From positions 2,852,001-2,916,000 of the forward strand of contig NZ_CP087184.1 in assembly GCF_024749045.1 (NCBI RefSeq): a stretch of DNA of 64,000 nt, in the 5' to 3' direction. Under the pieces are notes generated by a model. It searched no databases. It saw only the letters and a program-made list of their open reading frames with translations, and had not been told where the DNA came from. This DNA comes from Pseudomonas sp. B21-028. Lineage in GTDB: Bacteria > Pseudomonadota > Gammaproteobacteria > Pseudomonadales > Pseudomonadaceae. Below, piece by piece: positions 42,590 through 50,575 of this stretch; within the stretch, counting starts at the first letter, position 1, and each line of letters begins with the position of its first letter. The position numbers were made by a program, and so were the translations under genes.

Positions 42590-43132
42590 ATGAATACCAC
42601 CCCGGCATCATTTGTTCCTTCTGCCCATCACTGGCGGCACTGGAATGATCTGGAAATCACCGCCGTTCAACCCGGCAGCCATCTCATTACAGCAAGGCCG
42701 CATTACTACCACCATGGCATCTACCTGGGTGACCTACGGGTCGTGCACTACGCGGGTTTCCACAGTGCTTTCGAGGTCGGGCCGATCGAGGTGCTGACAC
42801 TGGACCGGTTTGCCTGCGGTCAGCCGGTTTGTGTCGATGCCGCGCCCTGTTCGCGGTTCGACCGCGAGGAAGTGATCCGCCGGGCACTTTCGCGCCTGGG
42901 GGAAAACCGCTACCGGCTGCTGACCAACAATTGCGAGCACTTCTGTAACTGGTGCCTGTATGGCCAGAGCCGCAGTGAACAGGTTCGGGCCTTGATGACC
43001 CACCCGTTGGCGCTGGTGCGGCTGGCGTTGAAAAGCCTGGCGGACAACTTCCCGCAGACCACGGACAAGCATCGCACTCAGCGGATAGTCGGTGTCGCCG
43101 AAGGTGCGCAATATCCCCTGCAACGTTCCTGA
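42590..43132 (+). CDS. LRAT/NlpC-P60-like domain protein of unknown role
   Basis: Protein of 180 residues. Residues 20-130 read as a LRAT-type fold: ITAVQPGSHLITARPHYYHH, GIYLGDLRVVHYAGF with the conserved His, and RYRLLTNNCEHFCNWCLYG with the NCEHFC catalytic Cys block. Such proteins are thiol acyltransferases or hydrolases. No signal peptide is seen. The ATG at 42590 (GAGG 9 bases before) is preferred to a TTG at 42581. It is 18 bp ahead of the iifA-like gene, in the same operon, so it may protect, modify or regulate part of indole breakdown. No function is known to me. Confidence 0.78.
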   Translation: MNTTPASFVPSAHHWRHWNDLEITAVQPGSHLITARPHYYHHGIYLGDLRVVHYAGFHSAFEVGPIEVLTLDRFACGQPVCVDAAPCSRFDREEVIRRALSRLGENRYRLLTNNCEHFCNWCLYGQSRSEQVRALMTHPLALVRLALKSLADNFPQTTDKHRTQRIVGVAEGAQYPLQRS

Positions 43133-43150
43133 AACAATTGGAGAATCGAG

Positions 43151-44404
43151 ATGAAAGGCCAGTATGTCAGCGTGCCGGTTCCGTCCGGCGGTCAGTTTCA
43201 GGCTTACCTGGCGACCTCTGTCGACGGTCGTGGGCCGGGCGTGGTGCTTTGTCAGGAAGTTTTCGGTGTTAACCAGGCGATGCGCGATGTCGCCGATCTG
43301 TTGGCGGAAGAGGGGTACACGGTCCTGGTCCCCGATCTGTACTGGCGCCAGGAGCCGGGTGTCGAGCTGGGCTACACCGAAGCCGAATTTGGTCGCGCCT
43401 ACGCCCTTTATCAGGGGTTCGACGAGGCGCTGGGCATTGACGACATTCGAGCCAGCCTGAATGCGCTGAAGGCCTTGCCCCAATGCAAGCCGGGAGGGCT
43501 GGGGGTTGTCGGCTATTGCCTGGGCGGCAAGCTGGCGTACCTGGCGGCTTGTCGCTTGCCAGAGGTGGCTTGTGCCGTGGGTTATTACGGCGTCGGGATT
43601 GAAAATGCGCTGCCGGAAATCGAAGGGCTACAGGGACGCCTGGTACTTCATATGGCCGAACGGGATCAGTTCTGTCCCGCCGAAGCGCGATCCGCGATCC
43701 GCGCTGCCCTGCACGATAAACCGGCCGTCGAGCTGTATGTCTATCCCGGGGTGGACCACGCCTTTGCCCGCCCCAAGGGGCACCACTACCACAAGCCTTC
43801 GGCGTTATTGGCTCACGAGCGCACGGTCGCAGCCCTTCGCCGGGTGCTTGGGCCTGATTACAACCTCTCGGATCTGTGGGACGAGCATGTACGGCACGAG
43901 TTCGACACCCGGGACGTGCCCGCCACCATGGCGACCATGGTGGCCGAACCCTACGTCAATCACATTCCGACCATGACCGGTGGCGTGGGCGCCAAGGAGC
44001 TGAGCCGTTTCTACCAGCACCATTTCGTCCACGGCAACCCCAAGGACATGGCGTTGACCCCGTTGTCGCGCACGGTTGGCGCGAGCCAGATCGTCGATGA
44101 ATTCATCATGAGTTTTACCCACGACAGTGAAATCGACTGGCTGCTTCCCGGCGTGGCCCCGACAGGGCGGCATGTCGAAATTCCAATGCTGGGCGTGGTC
44201 AAGTTCCGGGGGCCCAAGCTGTATCACGAACATATCTATTGGGACCAGGCCAGTGTGCTTGTACAAATCGGCTTGCTTGACCCGACAGGCTTGCCGGTGG
44301 CCGGGGTGGTGACCGCTCGGAAACTGCTGGATGAATCGCTGCCTTCCAACACGCTGATGCCCAGTTGGGCGTCCAGTGCCGACAAGCCGAGTCAAGGGGA
44401 ATGA
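43151..44404 (+). CDS. iifA: Dienelactone hydrolase-SnoaL fusion protein, IifA-like (3-hydroxyindolin-2-one cleavage)
   Basis: Protein of 417 residues in two parts. Residues 1-240 are a dienelactone-hydrolase fold with Cys nucleophile in GVVGYCLGGKLAY, Asp in MAERDQFCP and His in PGVDHAFARP. Residues 265-400 are a SnoaL/NTF2-like domain (TGGVGAKELSRFYQHHFVHG, HVEIPMLGVVKFRGPKLYHE). Gene order DLH-SDR-StyA-reductase matches, as I recall it, the indole cluster iifABCD of Acinetobacter, where IifA turns 3-hydroxyindolin-2-one into anthranilate without cofactor. The symbol rests on order and fold. Confidence 0.72.
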   Translation: MKGQYVSVPVPSGGQFQAYLATSVDGRGPGVVLCQEVFGVNQAMRDVADLLAEEGYTVLVPDLYWRQEPGVELGYTEAEFGRAYALYQGFDEALGIDDIRASLNALKALPQCKPGGLGVVGYCLGGKLAYLAACRLPEVACAVGYYGVGIENALPEIEGLQGRLVLHMAERDQFCPAEARSAIRAALHDKPAVELYVYPGVDHAFARPKGHHYHKPSALLAHERTVAALRRVLGPDYNLSDLWDEHVRHEFDTRDVPATMATMVAEPYVNHIPTMTGGVGAKELSRFYQHHFVHGNPKDMALTPLSRTVGASQIVDEFIMSFTHDSEIDWLLPGVAPTGRHVEIPMLGVVKFRGPKLYHEHIYWDQASVLVQIGLLDPTGLPVAGVVTARKLLDESLPSNTLMPSWASSADKPSQGE

Positions 44405-44406
44405 GC

Positions 44407-45192
44407 ATGGCTCTTCTGCAGAATAAAGTCGCCGTGATCAGCGGCGGCGCGACACTGATCGGTACTGCGGTGGCGCAAGCGTTGATCGACGCAGGCGCCA
44501 GCGTCGCGCTGTTCGATATCGATCGCGAGGCCGGCCTTGAAGCAGCATCCCAACTGGGTGAGCGGGCCACATTCTTCCATCTCGATGTGACGGATGACGC
44601 GCTGATCGCCCATGCCATCGAGCAGGTGCGAGCACGTTTCGGCGGCATAGACCTGTTGATCAACCTGGCCTGCACCTACAGCGATCAGGGCTTTGCCTCC
44701 AGTCGTCAGGATTGGCTGCAGGCACTCGATGTCAACCTGGTTTCGGCTGTGGCGCTGACCCAGGCCGCGCATCAAGACCTCAAGGCGCGCCGTGGCGCCG
44801 TCGTCAATTTCACTTCCATCTCGGCCAGATGTGCCCAGACCGGACGCTGGCTCTACCCGGTTTCCAAAGCCGCAATGGTTCAACTGACGCGCTGCATGGC
44901 GATGGACCTGGCGGCGGACGGCATTCGGGTCAACTCGGTGTCGCCGGGCTGGACCTGGTCGCGGGTGATCGCGCAGGCCAGTGGTGGTGACCGTGAGAAG
45001 GCTGATGCGGTCGCCGCTTCTTATCACCTGCTGGGACGCCTGGGCGACCCCGCCGAGGTGGCCAACGTGGTGGTCTTTCTTTGTTCGCCCGCGGCCAGTT
45101 TCGTCACCGGAGCGGACTATGCCGTGGATGGCGGCTACTCGGTCATGGGGCCGGAACAGAACCTGCCGGCCATACCGCGGCTTGCGCAATAA
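44407..45192 (+). CDS. iifB: SDR dehydrogenase, IifB-like (indole dihydrodiol dehydrogenase)
   Basis: Short-chain dehydrogenase of 261 residues. NAD motif SGGATLIGTAVAQ, FDIDR acid for NAD, catalytic NFTSISARCAQTGRWLYPVS with the Lys of KAAMVQLTRC, and SPGWTWSRV. In the indole pathway it would oxidise indole-2,3-dihydrodiol to 3-hydroxyindolin-2-one. Of two ATGs at 44401 and 44407 the second is chosen because AAGGGGA stands just before the first. It overlaps the iifA-like operon frame closely. Confidence 0.75.
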   Translation: MALLQNKVAVISGGATLIGTAVAQALIDAGASVALFDIDREAGLEAASQLGERATFFHLDVTDDALIAHAIEQVRARFGGIDLLINLACTYSDQGFASSRQDWLQALDVNLVSAVALTQAAHQDLKARRGAVVNFTSISARCAQTGRWLYPVSKAAMVQLTRCMAMDLAADGIRVNSVSPGWTWSRVIAQASGGDREKADAVAASYHLLGRLGDPAEVANVVVFLCSPAASFVTGADYAVDGGYSVMGPEQNLPAIPRLAQ

Positions 45193-45271
45193 AGCAGAAC
45201 GCCAATAAGAAACCCTGTTCGGCGATTGCCGAATGCAGCACCTGTAACCGTCGATCACCAGGAGAATAACA

Positions 45272-46510
45272 ATGCGTCGTATCGCCATCGTCGGAGCCGG
45301 ACAAGCCGGTTTACAACTGGGCCTGGGGCTGCTCGCCCGGGGCTATCAAGTCACCCTGGCCACTAATCGTAGCGGTGAAGATATCCGCAACGGCAAAGTG
45401 ATGTCGAGCCAGTGCATGTTCAATACCGCGCTGCAAAGCGAGCGGGACCTGGGTCTGAATTTCTGGGAGGACGAGTGTCCGGCTGTCGAGGGTATCGGCC
45501 TGACGGTACCCAATCCCCAGCGCCCCGACGAACCTCTGTTCAGTTGGAGTACGCGCCTGGGCCGCTACGCCCAGTCGGTGGACCAACGCTTGAAGATGCC
45601 GGTCTGGATGGATGAGTTCAAGAAGCGGGGCGGTGAGCTCTTGATCCAGGACGTGGGTGTGGCCGAACTGGAGCGCCTGTCGGAAGACCATGAACTGGTG
45701 CTGCTCGCCGCCGGCAAGGGCGACATCGTCAACCTGTTCGAAAAGGATATGGAGCGGACTCATTTTCAGCAGCCGCAACGGGCGTTGTCGTTGACCTACG
45801 TGAAGGGCATGACACCCCTCACGCCGTTCTCCCGCGTCAACTTCAACCTGATTCCCGGGGTGGGTGAGCATTTTGTGTTCCCTTGCCTGACCACCACCGG
45901 TCCTTGCGAAATCATGGTGTTCGAAGGGATTCCAGGGGGACCACTGGATTGCTGGCAGGGCATCCAGACTGCGGAACAACATCTGGAAAAAAGCCTGGAG
46001 TTGCTCAATCGTCATGTTCCCTGGGAGGCCGAGCGTTGCCGTTCCGTGGAAATGACCGACGACAAGGGGTTCTTGTCCGGGCGATTTACGCCGATGGTGC
46101 GCAAGCCCGTGTTGACGCTGCCGTCTGGCCGCAAGGTGTTTGGCATGGCCGATGCCTTGGTGGTCAACGACCCGATCACCGGCCAGGGTTCGAACAACGC
46201 CGCCAAATGCAGCAAGGTCTATCTGGACGCGATTGTCGAGCGTGGCGTGGAGGGTTTCGACCCCGACTGGATGCACCAGACGTTCGAGCGGTATTGGGCC
46301 TACGCCCAGCATGTGGTCAAGTGGACCAACACCATGCTGACTCCGCCGCCTGCGCATCTGCTGGAGCTGTTAGGAGCCGCCAGCCAGTCGAAACCCCTGG
46401 CGCGTGCCATCGCCAACGGCTTCGACGATCCACGCAACTTCGCACCTTGGTGGTTCGACGCTCAGTCTTGCCAAGCCTTTATCCAGGAAAAGACTCGTCA
46501 GGCCGCTTGA
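45272..46510 (+). CDS. iifC: StyA-like flavoprotein monooxygenase, indole oxygenase (IifC-like)
   Basis: FAD monooxygenase of 412 residues of the group E (styrene/indole monooxygenase) type. FAD fold IAIVGAGQAGLQLGLGLLAR, then SSQCMFNTALQSERDLGLNF, and ADALVVNDPITGQGSNNAAK as the second FAD motif. It uses reduced FAD from the next gene to epoxidise indole C2-C3. AGGAG precedes the ATG at 45272. Styrene oxidation is an alternative, but no styrene isomerase/dehydrogenase set is adjacent whereas anthranilate genes are. Confidence 0.82.
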   Translation: MRRIAIVGAGQAGLQLGLGLLARGYQVTLATNRSGEDIRNGKVMSSQCMFNTALQSERDLGLNFWEDECPAVEGIGLTVPNPQRPDEPLFSWSTRLGRYAQSVDQRLKMPVWMDEFKKRGGELLIQDVGVAELERLSEDHELVLLAAGKGDIVNLFEKDMERTHFQQPQRALSLTYVKGMTPLTPFSRVNFNLIPGVGEHFVFPCLTTTGPCEIMVFEGIPGGPLDCWQGIQTAEQHLEKSLELLNRHVPWEAERCRSVEMTDDKGFLSGRFTPMVRKPVLTLPSGRKVFGMADALVVNDPITGQGSNNAAKCSKVYLDAIVERGVEGFDPDWMHQTFERYWAYAQHVVKWTNTMLTPPPAHLLELLGAASQSKPLARAIANGFDDPRNFAPWWFDAQSCQAFIQEKTRQAA

Positions 46511-46535
46511 GCCGCCATCGAGCCAGGAGTTCATC

Positions 46536-47078
46536 ATGAATGCAATCCACTCAGAATCCCTCCAACATGATCTGGTCGACGCACAAGATTGCGATCCGCG
46601 GGAGTTGCGTAATCTCCTCGGAAAATTCGCGACAGGGGTGACCGTGATTACCACGCGTGCCGCCGATGGCCGTAATGTCGGCATGACCGCCAACTCCTTT
46701 TCATCGGTGTCCCTCGATCCACCGCTGGTGCTCTGGAGTATTTCCCGCAACGCCCCGAGCCTGACCGATTATCTGGCTTGCGGACATTTTGCGATCAACA
46801 TCCTGGGCGCAGATCAGCACGACATTTCGGGGCACTTCGCGCGGCCTGCGCCGGATAAGTTCTCAGGTGTGGCATTCAGGGAAGGGGAGGCCGGGGTACC
46901 TCTTCTCGATGGAGTGATTGCGACCCTGGTCTGCCGCAATGTCACTCAATATGAAGGTGGGGATCATCTGATTTTCCTGGGGCAGATCGAGCAGTATCGT
47001 CATGGCGCGGGAGAACCCCTGGTGTTTCATTGTGGGCAATACCGCGTTGCCGCAGAGCATCCTGGATTGAACCGATAA
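46536..47078 (+). CDS. iifD: Flavin reductase partner of the indole oxygenase (IifD-like)
   Basis: Protein of 180 residues of the HpaC/StyB flavin-reductase family: LRNLLGKFATGVTVITTRAA, VGMTANSFSSVSLDPPLVLW, and the terminal GEPLVFHCGQYR. It reduces FAD with NADH for the StyA-like enzyme. It lacks the MarR-like tail of the HPA hydroxylase reductase at 26694 but is clearly related to its first half. CCAGGAG precedes the ATG at 46536. A strong terminator follows. Confidence 0.85.
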   Translation: MNAIHSESLQHDLVDAQDCDPRELRNLLGKFATGVTVITTRAADGRNVGMTANSFSSVSLDPPLVLWSISRNAPSLTDYLACGHFAINILGADQHDISGHFARPAPDKFSGVAFREGEAGVPLLDGVIATLVCRNVTQYEGGDHLIFLGQIEQYRHGAGEPLVFHCGQYRVAAEHPGLNR

Positions 47079-47090
47079 ATATGCGCTGCT

Positions 47091-47125
47091 AACTTCGCCG
47101 TCTCTAAAGACGGCGAAGTTTATTA
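47091..47125 (+). terminator. Terminator of the indole operon
   Basis: A perfect 13-bp stem AACTTCGCCGTCT (47091-47103) / AGACGGCGAAGTT (47108-47120) with a CTAA loop and a TATTAA tail. It can stop transcription from both sides between the convergent iifD and SDR genes. Confidence 0.85.
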
Positions 47126-47144
47126 AAGTTCAACCGAGTGTTTT

Positions 47145-47732
47145 CTATACGTAGCGAGCTACAGGGATAATGCTGCCAAAGCATTGCAGGGTGACCGTGA
47201 TGCCATCCGCTTTCAACTCTTTGCAAGCTGCTTGGGTCATGGCCCGGACCGCCATTCTTGACGCTGACAGAACATCCGCTATTGCCTGATGATCATGTTC
47301 CGTACTGGACGATATATTAATGATCGTGCCTTTCTGGCAACGTTGACGGAAGATGTTCGCGGCCGCCTGGATCCCCCAGAAAGTGCAGCTAATATTGTAG
47401 TTGATCAAGCGTTCGACTTCTTCATACCCGAGAGTCATGTCCCCCTGCGCTCTGGGCAGGCCTGGATTATTGACCAGAATGTCCACTCTCCCAAACATTT
47501 TTTCGGCATGTTCAATGGCCTCCCGAAATACCTGCGGGCCTGTCATGTCAGCCATGAAAGCACTGGCGCGCCGGCCCATCGCAATGATCTGGTCGAGCGT
47601 AGGCTTCAGCGATTTCGCATCCTTGTCGACGAGCACGATATCAGCGCCTTCCTTGGCCAGGCGAAGCGCAATGCCGCGGCTGGTTGTTTGGCCTGCGCCG
47701 GTGACAAGTGCAACTTTTCTAATAGGCATCAT
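47145..47732 (-). CDS. Degenerate SDR lacking the catalytic Tyr and Lys
   Basis: Protein of 195 residues. It has the N-terminal fold of SDRs (RKVALVTGAGQTTSRGIALR, VDILVNNPGLPRA) and a Ser in IINISSSTE. Where YSASK is expected it reads LSASR (DVLSASRMAVRAM), so both Tyr and Lys are replaced. The last 50 residues of a normal SDR are missing: it ends soon after the 'PG' position, QCFGSIIPVARYV. The start is one of two ATGs at 47732 or 47729. It is either a binding or regulatory relic or a decaying gene. Convergent with iifD. Confidence 0.7.
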   Translation of the reverse strand: MMPIRKVALVTGAGQTTSRGIALRLAKEGADIVLVDKDAKSLKPTLDQIIAMGRRASAFMADMTGPQVFREAIEHAEKMFGRVDILVNNPGLPRAQGDMTLGYEEVERLINYNISCTFWGIQAAANIFRQRCQKGTIINISSSTEHDHQAIADVLSASRMAVRAMTQAACKELKADGITVTLQCFGSIIPVARYV

Positions 47733-48016
47733 GAAGGCTCTAGTGTTTGTTGAGTAATGAGGTGAGGTCTTGGTTTGAGTGATCGCCAAGACTGTCGATG
47801 GCCGGTAAGTATATTTCAGGGCATAAGCCAAGCGTCGCTTGCTTTAATGTCGAACCCTATATAAGTGCGCTATATGGATGGTCTTCGCATTATTCGGATG
47901 GCTGGGGTGGTCGCTCGTGATCATGATGTTTTCGGTTGAGCACTAGCTTTAAGTCGCGTCGTCGCTGGCTATGTTCGACCGCTTTGCCTTTAGCCTTGCT
48001 GAACGTGGAGAATACG

Positions 48017-48964
48017 ATGAAAAAAACAATAAGATTACTGTCGGTCTGCGTCCTGGGCACTGGTCTCCCGGGGTTGGAAAACGCACAGGCCTATGACTTG
48101 CCCGTGGTGAACCTGGGTTTCACCAGTTTCCTCGACGGTGGCCCACCCGCTGGGCCAGGTTGGTACTTCCAGGAGTATTTCCAGAACTACAGTGCCAACC
48201 GTCTGCGCGATCGGAACGGCAAGGCACTGCCCCTTCCCAAACAGCAATTGGATTATCAGGTGGCTGTGACCCAGTTGTCTTACTTCTCTGACATTCGCGT
48301 GGGTAATGCCACGCTGGGCATGAACGCGTTGCTGCCGTTCGTGACGCGGATGGACGTCGATGACGGGCTGAACAACGCAGCCTTGCGCGCCCAGAGCGGC
48401 CTGGGTGATCTACTGTTGGGTCCCATGATTCAGTTCGATCCGATCATGGGGCCCGATGGCCCGCGTTTTGTGCATCGCATCGAATTCCAGGTCAATGTGC
48501 CCACCGGTGACTACGACAACAAACACGATATCAACCCCGGCGCCAATGCCTGGTCGTTCGATCCGTACTGGGCGGCTACCTACTGGTTCACGCCACAATG
48601 GACGGCATCGTTGCGGGCGCACTATCTCTATAACGGTAAGAACAATGACCCCGGACCGGGCTATGGCGGCGCCGATGAGGTCCAGGCCGGACAAGCGTTG
48701 CACGCAAACTTTGCCACGGAATATGCGGTCACGCCGCAGCTGCGCCTGGGCATCAACGGCTACTGGTTAAAGCAGATCACGGACACCAAGGTGGATGGGC
48801 ATGAGGTGTCTGGACGTCGTGAAAAGGTCTGGGCCATCGGGCCGGGTGCGATGTACAGCTTCTCCAAGGACGACCACCTGTTCTTGAACGCGTACTTTGA
48901 GCAAGATGTGGAGAACCGCGCCGACGGCAGTCGTGTGCAGATGCGTTACGTCCATCATTTTTAA
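48017..48964 (+). CDS. Outer-membrane transport protein, SphA/'phenol degradation protein meta' family
   Basis: Protein of 315 residues with a signal peptide (KKTIRLLSVCVLGTGLPGLE NAQA in two segments) and a barrel ending in Phe (VQMRYVHHF). FTSFLDGGPPAGPGWYFQEY, NYSANRLRDRNGK and HRIEFQVNVPTGDYDNKHDI mark the family found in meta-cleavage and other aromatic clusters. It probably lets hydrophobic aromatics such as indole across the outer membrane. GGAG precedes the ATG at 48017. It lies between the iif and ant operons; the 284-bp gap before it shows no gene. Confidence 0.78.
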   Translation: MKKTIRLLSVCVLGTGLPGLENAQAYDLPVVNLGFTSFLDGGPPAGPGWYFQEYFQNYSANRLRDRNGKALPLPKQQLDYQVAVTQLSYFSDIRVGNATLGMNALLPFVTRMDVDDGLNNAALRAQSGLGDLLLGPMIQFDPIMGPDGPRFVHRIEFQVNVPTGDYDNKHDINPGANAWSFDPYWAATYWFTPQWTASLRAHYLYNGKNNDPGPGYGGADEVQAGQALHANFATEYAVTPQLRLGINGYWLKQITDTKVDGHEVSGRREKVWAIGPGAMYSFSKDDHLFLNAYFEQDVENRADGSRVQMRYVHHF

Positions 48965-48993
48965 GCGCTGAAGCTGACAAAAGACGGGCAAAC

Positions 48994-49030
48994 GAAAGGG
49001 GAAATAGCCACTTGGCTACTTCCCCTTTTC
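48994..49030. terminator. Bidirectional terminator between the SphA-like gene and antC
   Basis: The stem AAAGGGGAA-TAGCC pairs with GGCTA-TTCCCCTTTT around a short loop at about 49010. It is U-rich on one strand and A-rich on the other, serving both convergent genes. Confidence 0.8.
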
Positions 49031-49035
49031 AGTTG

Positions 49036-50067
49036 TCATTGCTTGGCGTTGCTTTCGACGAATTTCTCGTAGTACATCTGAAAGTGCTGGATCTGCTGCG
49101 TGTCGAGCCAACTCCTGATCGCTTCTACCATGGGCGGCGGGCCGCACAAATAGATGTCGAACGGATTGGCCTCCATTTGCTTGGGGTCGAAGTGTTCAGG
49201 AATCCATCCCGTTTTGCCGGCCCATGTTGCGGACGGTTTCGATACAACGAGGTGGTAATCGAAGTTGGAGATGCGCTCGCGATAAGCGGCCAGGCGCGGC
49301 AGTTCGCACAAGTCGTTATCCTGCGTGACCCCGTAGAACAACTGGATCGGTTGTTCGCAGCTGCCTTTATCGGCAATGTCATCGAGCATCCCGAGGAACG
49401 CCGAAAGCCCGGTGCCGCCAGCCACCAGCACCAGCGGCCGGGTGATCTGGCGCAGATAGAAACTACCGAGCGGCGCCTCGAACTCGATGATCTGTCCCGG
49501 CTGGCACCTTTCACGGATGAAGCTGCTCATCGCCCCGTCCGGCAACAGGCGAATGAGGAATTGCAACTGATTGGTGGCGTTCGGGCAGTTGGCGAATGAA
49601 TAGGAGCGCCATTGATCGGTCCCTGGCACCTGCATCCTGGCGTACTGTCCGGGAAGATAGTCCAGTTGTTGGCTGTGACTGCTGGCGTCGATGTGCAGAA
49701 TCGCCGTAGTGGCCGAGACGAGTTCGACGTGTGTCACGACGGCCTGTACGAGACGGCTTGCATCGGCGTTGCACAGCCCCGAGTCGAAGTCGAAATAGAA
49801 CGACGCATCGGATTGGACCCGGGTCTGGCAAGAGAGCATCTTGCGTTGTGCCAGGTCTCGCGGGGTCAATGCCTCTTCGTCTACGTAGTCCTGAGTGTAC
49901 TGGCCGGATTCGCAACGTCCCTGACAAGTGCCGCAAACACCTTCACGGCAATCGAGAGGGATATTGACGCCGTTGCGCAGCGCTGCATCAAGCAGCAGTT
50001 CGTTGGGTTTGATCTCGAAGAACGAAGTCTTGCCATCGGCGAAGCTGAAAGCGACTTTATGGTTCAT
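49036..50067 (-). CDS. antC: Anthranilate 1,2-dioxygenase, reductase component
   Basis: Protein of 343 residues. An N-terminal plant-type 2Fe-2S ferredoxin domain (PLDCREGVCGTCQGRCESGQ, KMLSC) is followed by FAD binding (YLPGQYARMQV, WRSYSFAN) and NAD binding (LVLVAGGTGLSAFLGMLDDI, YLCGPPPMVEAI). It passes electrons from NADH to AntAB. Last gene of antABC. BenC is a close relative; the antA sequence and the indole genes nearby favour Ant. Confidence 0.88.
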   Translation of the reverse strand: MNHKVAFSFADGKTSFFEIKPNELLLDAALRNGVNIPLDCREGVCGTCQGRCESGQYTQDYVDEEALTPRDLAQRKMLSCQTRVQSDASFYFDFDSGLCNADASRLVQAVVTHVELVSATTAILHIDASSHSQQLDYLPGQYARMQVPGTDQWRSYSFANCPNATNQLQFLIRLLPDGAMSSFIRERCQPGQIIEFEAPLGSFYLRQITRPLVLVAGGTGLSAFLGMLDDIADKGSCEQPIQLFYGVTQDNDLCELPRLAAYRERISNFDYHLVVSKPSATWAGKTGWIPEHFDPKQMEANPFDIYLCGPPPMVEAIRSWLDTQQIQHFQMYYEKFVESNAKQ

Positions 50068-50085
50068 GGCAGCGTGCTCCGCAGC

Positions 50086-50574
50086 TCACAGGTGATAGAA
50101 ATCAAGCACTGAGTTGATCGTGTCGTTCAGCAGCAGGATGTGTTTGCGGGTGATCTTCCAACTGTCGCCAGACGGCTTCAGGTGGTAGGTCACGTGGCCG
50201 TAGAACTGCTCCGACAGCCCCTGGCGCGTGTACAGCGTGACCCAGCCGGCCTTGACCTCGAACTGAGTCTTATCAAGGGGCTTGATCCGGACGTTGCTGA
50301 TTTGATGCAGTGTGCGAGGCATCGGCGTGGACGCTGCCGATTTCCCGGTGCGCAGACGGAACACCCGGTCTTCCAGACCGGAGCGGTTGGCGTAATAAAT
50401 CAGTGACATGCCGCGTTTGGGATCGGTGGTGTAGGAGTGTTCCGATTCCCATTGCGGCAGGTGAAATTCGCTCTGCTCATCGAACAGGTCGAGATAGGCA
50501 TCCCAATCCTGTTGATCGCACAGTTGTGCCTTGTGGTAAAGAAACTGCTCGATGGAATGTTGGAGTGCGCTCAT
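50086..50574 (-). CDS. antB: Anthranilate 1,2-dioxygenase, small subunit
   Basis: Protein of 162 residues of the ring-hydroxylating beta-subunit family: IEQFLYHKAQLCDQQDWDAY, FHLPQWESEHSYTTDPKRGM and the terminal HILLLNDTINSVLDFYHL. It has a structural role beside AntA. One base separates it from the antA stop. Confidence 0.9.
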   Translation of the reverse strand: MSALQHSIEQFLYHKAQLCDQQDWDAYLDLFDEQSEFHLPQWESEHSYTTDPKRGMSLIYYANRSGLEDRVFRLRTGKSAASTPMPRTLHQISNVRIKPLDKTQFEVKAGWVTLYTRQGLSEQFYGHVTYHLKPSGDSWKITRKHILLLNDTINSVLDFYHL

Positions 50575-50575
50575 T

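Noticed and set aside
43151..46510. Styrene degradation (styAB) rather than indole genes
   Set aside because: No styrene oxide isomerase is present, and the DLH-SnoaL and SDR genes together with antABC and catBCA next door fit indole-to-anthranilate better. Not fully excluded.
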